Positions 58,092-64,000 of a stretch of DNA of 64,000 nt are shown here, piece after piece. The notes under the pieces were generated by a model that worked only from the letters and a program-made list of their open reading frames with translations, was not told where the DNA came from and did no database searches. The stretch's first letter is position 1. Each line of letters begins with the position of its first letter. Origin of the DNA: Mariniblastus sp964414815 (lineage in GTDB: Bacteria; Planctomycetota; Planctomycetia; Pirellulales; Pirellulaceae); NCBI GenBank assembly GCA_964414815.1, contig CAYPXY010000018.1, positions 13,340-77,339 on the forward strand, given 5' to 3'. Made by a program: the position numbers and the translations under genes.

Positions 58092-60737
58092 ATGTCTTCA
58101 CCCGGCCCCGGTATTCGACAGGTTGCACTGCAAGCCAAAGCCCGTTGGCTGGAAGGGCGTCAGCAGATTCGTTTGAACCACGATGGGGGTGCGTCCGGTC
58201 TGGAGACCACTCAAGCCCTCTCGGAATTGCAGGACTCGATCCTGCGAGAAATCTATCGGGCGACCCTTGAAGAAGTCGCCGCCGAGGTCGAATCCCGTAT
58301 CGCCGTCGTCCTGATCGGCGGCAGCGGGCGGCAGCAGATTGCGCCCTTCTCGGATGCGGACCTGATGGTGCTTTATCAAGGGGTTGTCTCGGAGCCACTG
58401 ACTGAATTTTCGCGGCGGTTGAGTCAAGACATCACCGACACAGGGATTCCGCTCGGCTACAGTCTCCGCACGGTGCGCGACGCGTGCAGCATGGCACTCG
58501 AAGATGCTTATATCTATTCTTCACTGACCGAAGCCCGCCTATTGGCCGGGAACGAAGACCTGTTTCAGAATTTCAAGAGCAGGTTCCAGCGTATGTCAGG
58601 CCGGCGCACGGACGATGTGATTCGGGCCATCATTCGCGCACGGGACAAGGAGCGACAGGAGTTTGGCGAGACCGTTTATCTGCTTCGTCCGAACGTCAAG
58701 AAATCACGCGGCGGGTTGCGCGACGTGCATTTGATTCGCTGGCTCGGCTACATTCAGTTCGGCGTCATGGAGATTGACGATCTGCTGGCGGCGGGCGGGA
58801 TTTCAACGGCAGACTCGAAGCAACTCCACGACTCGCTCGAATTTCTGCTGCGGATTCGCAACGAAATGCACTTCCACGCCAACCGTGCTGAAGATCGAAT
58901 GGGGCGAAACGAACAAGTTCGTCTCGCGGAATTTTTTGGCTATGGCGGAACCGACGGGATTCTGGGCGTCGAAGCCTTCATGCGTGATTATTTTCGGTAT
59001 ACCAGTCGAATCAGCTATGTCTGCAACCACTTTGTCAACAAAGCCATCAGCCGCCGGCCCGGAGCAAGGGCCATGTTCGAAGCGCTCGGCAAAGAGCAGA
59101 TCGACGAACACTTCTGGATCAGCCCATCCAAAATCGGAGCGATCGGATCCTCGCTGGAAACCGTGCAGATGGACCTTGAACAGGTGCTGCGATTGATGCA
59201 ACTTGCCTGCCTGCACGGCAAACAAATCGAACACGACACATGGATCGGGATTCGTCATGCGATGATCAAGTTCCCGGAAATCCCATTTACCAACGATGTG
59301 GCCAGGCGGTTCATGGCCCTGCTGTCCAACACGGAGGGCCTGCCGGAATCGTTGTACCGCCTGCACGAGATGCAGGTGCTGAGCAAGATTATTCCAGATT
59401 TCGATCACGCCCGCGGATTGCTGCAATTCAATGAGTACCACATGTACACGGTGGATGAGCATTCGCTGCGGGCGGTTCAGGCTGCGATCGAGTTTGGTAA
59501 AGACCCAACCACGGTTGTGGGACAGGCCTATCATGAAATTCGGGACAAGAATGTGCTGCATTTGGCGTTGCTGCTACATGATTTGGGCAAGGGATATGTC
59601 GAAGACCATAGCGATGTCGGCGCTCGAATTGCGGTGGCGACCGGCAAACGTTTTGATCTGCCGGACGAGACCACCGAGGATATTCGCTTTCTTGTTCAGA
59701 ACCATCTGGTGATGTCGCATCTGGCCCTGCATCGAGACATTGGCGATCCGGCGCTGGTGGCCGAGTTCGCATCCAATATCGGATCGATTCATCTGCTGAC
59801 GATGCTGTACGTTTTGACCTGTGCCGATATTTCAGCGGTCGGGCCGGGAGTACTCAACGCATGGAAGCTAGGATTGCTGACCGATTTGTATCTCAATGCG
59901 AAGCTGATTCTCACCGGGGAAGATGATTCCGCCGCCTGGATCCGAAGGCGAAATGAGAAGATCTACGAAGCGATTGCCCAACACGCGCCCGATCCGGATT
60001 CGGAGACTTGGCTGCGGGACAGAATCACGTCGCTGCCCGTTCATTTTTGTCAGGGCCGCGATCCGCAGTTTCTCGCCGAACAGTTGCTGAAGCTAAAGGA
60101 CGCGGCGGCGAACGAAATTGTCTGCTGGGTGCAACCGGTCAAGGAAATGAGTATTCATGAACTGTGTGTGGGCAAGTTTGCTCATCGCCGGTCAGGCATT
60201 TTTTACAAGTTGTGCGGACTGATCAGCAGTTCCGGTTTCCAGATCTGGTCGGCCAATATCCGGCCGCTGTCGGAATCACTGATGTTTTACTGGATACAGT
60301 TTGAAGACCTGGAGTTTGCCGAAACACCGATCGAGCGATTGCAGGAAATCGAACAGAAAGCCAGAGACTTGGTGACTGGGTTAGACGATTCACCGCCAAT
60401 GTTTCCCAAGACCTGGCAGAAGCCGCTCAGCCGGGCGATGCAGCTAACACGGCGGGAGATCGAGGTGAAAATCAACAACCAGACCGTCGATCACGCAACC
60501 ATTATCGATGTATTTGCCTATGATAAACCGGGGCTGTTATATAAAATTGTCAAAAAGATTTACGCACTCGGTCTGGATATTACCTACTCGCGTCTATCAA
60601 CCTACGCTCATCATGTGATTGGCGTGTTTTATGTGACCGACGGATTGGGACACAAGATTCGCAACCGGAACCAGATCCAGATTATCCGAAAAGAAATTTT
60701 GAATGCCGTCAAAGCATTTCTTGAAACAAGCGAATGA
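58092..60737 (+). CDS. glnD: [Protein-PII] uridylyltransferase/uridylyl-removing enzyme GlnD
   Basis: 881 aa. The nucleotidyltransferase motif GGSGRQQIAPFSDADLM starts at residue 76, with Asp residues in SDAD. The HD domain (LLLHDLGKGYVEDHSD) carries His496-Asp497 for the uridylyl-removing activity. Two ACT domains occupy about 695-780 and 800-875 (VFAYDKPGLLYKIVKKIYAL) and sense glutamine. It modifies Tyr51 of the adjacent P-II. GlnB-GlnD as an operon directly explains the regulation of nitrogen assimilation. The last four bases overlap the start of the next gene. Confidence 0.96.
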   Translation: MSSPGPGIRQVALQAKARWLEGRQQIRLNHDGGASGLETTQALSELQDSILREIYRATLEEVAAEVESRIAVVLIGGSGRQQIAPFSDADLMVLYQGVVSEPLTEFSRRLSQDITDTGIPLGYSLRTVRDACSMALEDAYIYSSLTEARLLAGNEDLFQNFKSRFQRMSGRRTDDVIRAIIRARDKERQEFGETVYLLRPNVKKSRGGLRDVHLIRWLGYIQFGVMEIDDLLAAGGISTADSKQLHDSLEFLLRIRNEMHFHANRAEDRMGRNEQVRLAEFFGYGGTDGILGVEAFMRDYFRYTSRISYVCNHFVNKAISRRPGARAMFEALGKEQIDEHFWISPSKIGAIGSSLETVQMDLEQVLRLMQLACLHGKQIEHDTWIGIRHAMIKFPEIPFTNDVARRFMALLSNTEGLPESLYRLHEMQVLSKIIPDFDHARGLLQFNEYHMYTVDEHSLRAVQAAIEFGKDPTTVVGQAYHEIRDKNVLHLALLLHDLGKGYVEDHSDVGARIAVATGKRFDLPDETTEDIRFLVQNHLVMSHLALHRDIGDPALVAEFASNIGSIHLLTMLYVLTCADISAVGPGVLNAWKLGLLTDLYLNAKLILTGEDDSAAWIRRRNEKIYEAIAQHAPDPDSETWLRDRITSLPVHFCQGRDPQFLAEQLLKLKDAAANEIVCWVQPVKEMSIHELCVGKFAHRRSGIFYKLCGLISSSGFQIWSANIRPLSESLMFYWIQFEDLEFAETPIERLQEIEQKARDLVTGLDDSPPMFPKTWQKPLSRAMQLTRREIEVKINNQTVDHATIIDVFAYDKPGLLYKIVKKIYALGLDITYSRLSTYAHHVIGVFYVTDGLGHKIRNRNQIQIIRKEILNAVKAFLETSE

Positions 60738-62098
60738 AAAATAGTTTCTGGTTGCTGATTTGGGGACTTTGTCTGGTTTCGTCTACGGGATGCCAGGAGG
60801 CCGCGCAGTGGAATTTTGCAAAGGCCCAGCTTGCCGCCGAACGGGGCGATGAAGCCGAAGCCCTCGCACTGATGCGGAAGGCGGTGGAACAGTCCGGTGG
60901 TGAGGTCAGCCTGTCGATGCTTTTTGCTGAAGCGCTAGCGAACACGGGATCGGCGGAATCGGTCGAGATCTGTAATGAGTTGCTGACGCGCGATCTGGCG
61001 AAGGATCACAAGCAAGTTTCCGACTGGATCCTCAAGACTAAAATGAGCTGCCAACGGAAAATCGGCGATTTTGCGGGTGCAGTAGCCACCATGAAGATCA
61101 TCGTTTCCGAGCGTGTGGAGCGGGACGTCCTGCAGGAAAATATGTTGGCCTACCTTCGGGCGCTCGCGGGACAAGACCTGGACATTGCTTACAACGGAAT
61201 CCACCATTTGATCGTTGCTCTTGAAGCCAGCTCGGACTGGGTGTGGGGCGAACGACTTCCGCTCAATGAAAAGGTTGTGGTCGCGTCTGCCCTGCTTGCC
61301 CGCCGGTATCTGGTCGAAGCCCAATCCACGTCGCCGATGGAATCAGTGGCTGACGCCGAGCAGCGTTTGCGGACGATCATGGAACACCTGGATCCCAGCA
61401 TATCGCGATATTCGGAAACGGTTTCACAGTTGATTCAGACCCGGCCAGAATTTTTTCCAGTCGATCATCCCGACCTCGATTATTGCCGCCAGAAATCCAA
61501 TCTCGCGGTGTTGTTGATTGTGCGAGCCTTGATCCATCAGGACCTCGGTGATTCGGAAGCGGCAGGCATCGACCGTTACCAGGCTCAGCAGATCTGCAAC
61601 CAATCCGAAAATATTGCGGGGCAGTTACCCAGCGAACAAGATTGTTTCAGAGCGGTTGATATTGGCTCGATGCTTCTTGACACACGTGGTTTTGTGGTCA
61701 GCCAGTTCGTTCACAAGCATGCGTCCCGACTTGTGATTCCGGAATCGCCCTTGGCTCCATTCGCTTTGCCGGGATTCAGGCGAGTTCCACTGGATGAAGA
61801 GTTGCCTTCGTCGGGAGTACTCCATCGTTTGAATTATCCGATCGCGCTGCAGGATCTGGACGCTGCCCTGTTGGGCAGACAAGTGTGGCACCGGGGGATT
61901 GAAGGCGACCTGATCAATCACATCTATCTATCCGTTGATTCGGCGCAGGAGGCGAAGAAGAGTGCAAGCCACAATGAAGCGATTATCCGCTACCACCGGA
62001 TGTTAACGTACGAGCGGGCAGGGGACCGCGACGCGGCAGAGAAAGAAAAGCTGAAGATCGAAGAACTGGGATTTGCGGCCAGCGATAAACTGAATTAA
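60734..62098 (+). CDS. Hypothetical lipoprotein, possibly TPR-like
   Basis: 454 aa, starting in the glnD stop (ATGA, 60734-60737). A lipoprotein-like signal (FWLLIWGLCLVSSTGC) has the candidate lipobox STGC at residues 17-20. The mature part is all-helical, with repeats that resemble tetratricopeptide units (AEALALMRKAVEQSGGEVSL, IRYHRMLTYERAGDRDAAEK). I recognise no family. Coupling to glnD suggests a role near nitrogen regulation, but this is guesswork. Its TAA stop ends at the first base of the MITE at 62098-62211. Confidence 0.75.
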   Translation: MKNSFWLLIWGLCLVSSTGCQEAAQWNFAKAQLAAERGDEAEALALMRKAVEQSGGEVSLSMLFAEALANTGSAESVEICNELLTRDLAKDHKQVSDWILKTKMSCQRKIGDFAGAVATMKIIVSERVERDVLQENMLAYLRALAGQDLDIAYNGIHHLIVALEASSDWVWGERLPLNEKVVVASALLARRYLVEAQSTSPMESVADAEQRLRTIMEHLDPSISRYSETVSQLIQTRPEFFPVDHPDLDYCRQKSNLAVLLIVRALIHQDLGDSEAAGIDRYQAQQICNQSENIAGQLPSEQDCFRAVDIGSMLLDTRGFVVSQFVHKHASRLVIPESPLAPFALPGFRRVPLDEELPSSGVLHRLNYPIALQDLDAALLGRQVWHRGIEGDLINHIYLSVDSAQEAKKSASHNEAIIRYHRMLTYERAGDRDAAEKEKLKIEELGFAASDKLN

Positions 62099-62211
62099 GG
62101 CGACCGGCAGATAAAAGCGTACCAAAGTGTAGGCGAGTCGCTCCGCGACTCGCAACCCAGCGACTGGGAAACACAATACTGCTTGGGTAAACTTTTACCT
62201 GCCGGTCGCCT
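62098..62211. mobile_element. MITE-like element, repeat family 3 copy 2 (114 bp, REP core)
   Basis: Same ends (AGGCGACCGGCAG ... CTGCCGGTCGCCT) and the same internal GTAG-headed REP hairpin (62129-62153) as copy 1; only five of 114 positions differ. Its first base is the last base of the upstream gene's TAA stop, and its last two bases belong to the stop of a minus-strand small gene. Confidence 0.9.
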
Positions 62212-62359
62212 AAAAGCCCTTATTTCCGCCTCGGAGTATCAGCATGCCGATGACAAGGGCCGCAAAGGCAAAGATCGCCCAGCCCGTGCCATCGATCCCG
62301 GACACAAGATTTCCAAATGCGTAATTGAGTTTTTTGAGCCAGCAAATTACTTGGTCCAT
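62210..62359 (-). CDS. Small putative membrane protein (49 aa)
   Basis: From an ATG at 62359: one transmembrane helix (GWAIFAFAALVIGMLILRGG) after an amphipathic segment (MDQVICWLKKLNYAFGNLVS). The frame extends further upstream but without support. The TAG stop overlaps the MITE by two bases. There is no homologue I can name; it could be a single-span small protein or a chance frame. Confidence 0.4.
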   Translation of the reverse strand: MDQVICWLKKLNYAFGNLVSGIDGTGWAIFAFAALVIGMLILRGGNKGF

Positions 62360-62482
62360 GATTTTTTGAGTTCGGTTGGGTTGCGATTGGGTAGGTGTTT
62401 TTTGGGGGTTGAGAGTAACGGTCAGCCAAAATTGTAAAAGTACCGGAAGGCAAACCCGTTCGCCGTCAGCGTTGTTTGACAT

Positions 62483-62809
62483 TGCGGAACGGGGCCCTTC
62501 TCATAAAACCTAGGTTTTATGCTTCTCTGGAGGAGCAGGATCCCAAAATTCTCGTTAAACACGGGGTTGGAGGCAGCCGATTTTGCCGAAAAAATCTGTT
62601 TTTCAGTCGCAATATTGCAGATATCAACCAACAACCGGGAAGGACGTTGAACAAAATAAAAAGTTGCAAAGTTGTTGCAACCAGAATTTTTATACCGTTG
62701 TTTTCGGTCTGCGCTCAAATCTGCGGCTTCCTGCCATCTTCCCCCTTGCAAAATGAACCCGTTCAAGCTAATTTTTGTCTTTCCTGAACTGCCCAAGTAA
62801 GGCAAACAG
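62483..62809. other. Intergenic region upstream of tRNA-Asp
   Basis: About 330 bp. Frames exist on both strands but none has domain signs or a supported start. The region may contain the tRNA promoter. Confidence 0.45.
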
Positions 62810-62883
62810 GGCGCTGTAGCTCAATTGGTTAGAGCACTGGCCTGTCACGCCAGAGGTTGCGGGTTCGAGCCCCGTCAGCGTCG
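62810..62883 (+). tRNA. tRNA-Asp (GTC anticodon)
   Basis: Acceptor stem GGCGCTG (62810-62816) pairs with CAGCGTC (62876-62882). The anticodon stem CTGGC/GCCAG surrounds CTGTCAC, giving anticodon GTC at 62844-62846. The T arm is GCGGG-TTCGAGC-CCCGT. CCA is not encoded. Its 3' half overlaps the end of an antisense integrase frame. Confidence 0.96.
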
Positions 62884-64000
62884 CTTTCAAAACCCCGTGG
62901 AAATCCAAGGTTTCGCGGGGTTTTTTCGTATTCTGGCTCGGCAGTAGCAATTTCAAAATTGTCAGGAAATGACTCAGAATGTCCCGCTGGGGCAACATTT
63001 GGGGCAACCGTTGGGGCAACCGTTCGCGACTTGGTTTCGGCCATTGCAACCGTCCTGCCATCCGTGCCGGTTGCTCGTTGCGATTCCCGATTCGGAAGCG
63101 TTGGCATCGTAGACAATGGCAGCATCGGAAGCGAATCGACAGCCCCGGCAACGTCCAGCAATCGCGGATCGGTGTAGGTGTTCATTGTCAGCTTGATGTC
63201 CGAATGTCGCATCGCCTGCTGTGCCGTTCGTGGAGTGACTCCGGCAACCGAGAGCAACGTTCCGAAGGTATGCCGTAAAGCGTGAACGTCTACCGTTCGG
63301 CCTCGATCATCCATCTTGGGAATGCCCGCTGCCGCCAAGTCGCGATCCAGAATCTTCACCAGTTGGCCGGGCACGTCAAAAATCGGTTCGGTCGGTTCCA
63401 GGCCGCTACGTCTCGTTGAAAGCGATACGACGCCGTTTACCGCGTTCTGCTTCGCCTGTATCCAATCAGCCAAATCGGTCGCTAAATCGCTTCTCAGTGG
63501 AATTTCAACGGCCTGTCGGTTCTTGGTGTCCTGTGGCTTCATGCGTAGGAACGGCTGTGTTCCGTCCAAGCAAACATGCTCAACGGTCAACGCCGCAACT
63601 TCGCCCCGCCTCAAACCTGTCAGGACGGCAACCTTGTAGATCAAACTTCGTTCCCAGCCCAGCCGATCAAGCTCCTCGATGAGCGTCGGATTGTCAGCGA
63701 GTTTGGTTTTTGCACGTTCAACCGCTTCCGGGATGTCCTCGAACGTCAACGGCTTCAGCGTCCACGTCTTGCGGCTCTTCAAATCGGCGGGTCGTTCGTC
63801 GCCAACCTTGGTTTCTGTTTCGCGCCCGTGCTCCGCCAGCGGTCGCCATCGCGCAACAAACAGCAGCCGGTTCAATTCGGATTCGGTCAATGCTCGTCGG
63901 GTACGCCTACGGTCAACCGATTCATCGGCCCGCTTAACTCTGCTTAGTGGATTCGACAACAGACGTTCGGCATTGGCCGCCCAATTCAAAAAGCCGTTCA
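62829..64000 (-). CDS. Tyrosine recombinase/integrase (N terminus beyond the window)
   Basis: The frame is open across the right edge; the part seen holds 390 codons. Catalytic residues are visible: Arg in TGLRRGEVAAL, His and Arg in HALRHTFGTLL, the second His in RHSDIKLT, and the nucleophile in NTYTDPR. The C-terminal 100 residues are a linker (TVAPTVAPNVAPAG from a 12-bp repeat) and a tail (GARTRNLWRDRPVL) encoded antisense to tRNA-Asp; this tail is probably an att-overlap artefact. The gene is the end of an integrative element targeting tRNA-Asp, whose other end is outside the window. Confidence 0.9.
   Translation of the reverse strand, partial: NGFLNWAANAERLLSNPLSRVKRADESVDRRRTRRALTESELNRLLFVARWRPLAEHGRETETKVGDERPADLKSRKTWTLKPLTFEDIPEAVERAKTKLADNPTLIEELDRLGWERSLIYKVAVLTGLRRGEVAALTVEHVCLDGTQPFLRMKPQDTKNRQAVEIPLRSDLATDLADWIQAKQNAVNGVVSLSTRRSGLEPTEPIFDVPGQLVKILDRDLAAAGIPKMDDRGRTVDVHALRHTFGTLLSVAGVTPRTAQQAMRHSDIKLTMNTYTDPRLLDVAGAVDSLPMLPLSTMPTLPNRESQRATGTDGRTVAMAETKSRTVAPTVAPNVAPAGHSESFPDNFEIATAEPEYEKTPRNLGFPRGFESDADGARTRNLWRDRPVL
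62889..62926 (+). terminator. Intrinsic terminator after tRNA-Asp
   Basis: AAAACCCCG (62889-62897) pairs with CGGGGTTTT (62915-62923), followed by a T tract. It lies within the 3' end of the antisense integrase frame. Confidence 0.8.

Noticed and set aside
62422..62805. 127-codon minus-strand frame before tRNA-Asp
   Set aside because: No ribosome-binding site, no hydrophobic core pattern, and an overlapping frame exists on the opposite strand.

Overview
The window looks like a chromosomal piece of a planctomycete, probably a member of the Pirellulales. The evidence is a set of families typical of that phylum: a DUF1559 protein, a PSCyt1-type cytochrome domain, a DUF1570 peptidase with leucine-rich repeats, a DUF3472 protein, an unusually long SecA and an ECF sigma factor followed by a pilin-like membrane protein. 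A KDO transferase and a beta-barrel protein indicate an LPS-bearing outer membrane. Ten Ns at 15119-15128 show a draft scaffold or metagenome bin. The two sides of the gap encode the same peptide stretch with different DNA, so the join may be chimeric.

Layout. 1-9160: ABC-2 exporter (partial), M50 protease, ferritin, two secreted proteins, an orphan LolD-type ATPase, LexA and a beta-barrel protein. 9591-18502: S9 peptidase, zinc-ribbon membrane protein, PepF (split by the gap), DUF1570 peptidase, creatininase-family hydrolase. 18555-19796: tRNA-His whose 3' 47 bp are repeated 1.1 kb downstream, enclosing a toxin-antitoxin-like pair. 19868-26897: YceI protein, glutamate dehydrogenase, DinG-type helicase, cytochrome/DUF2231 membrane protein, methyltransferase. 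26917-27957: a REP-associated tyrosine transposase (RAYT) surrounded by REP hairpins. 28404-35682: sigma factor and partner, DUF3592 and CoA-binding proteins, a voltage-gated channel, a U32/RlhA-like protein, an MBL hydrolase. 36163-43920: SecA, KDO transferase, BatD/BatE-like fusion. 43931-56981: DUF1559 and alpha-toroid proteins, SmpB, an ABC transporter pair, two DUF3299-like paralogues, DUF3472 protein, Nudix hydrolase. 57087-62098: cobalamin adenosyltransferase, then the nitrogen-sensing pair GlnB-GlnD and a lipoprotein. 62810-64000: tRNA-Asp overlapped by a tyrosine integrase that runs off the window.

The most distinctive feature is the density of small repeats. There are GTAG-headed REP hairpins around a RAYT and scattered elsewhere, and three families of 114-290 bp elements (two with clear terminal inverted repeats, two copies each). 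There are also heptanucleotide tandem repeats (units TCATCCC, GAGGTCA, CCCGAAC) that abut start codons and have entered coding sequences in frame. Several genes take their stop codon from one of these repeats. I propose that the RAYT, REP hairpins and REP-cored elements form one mobilisation system; that link is inference from sequence, not demonstrated.
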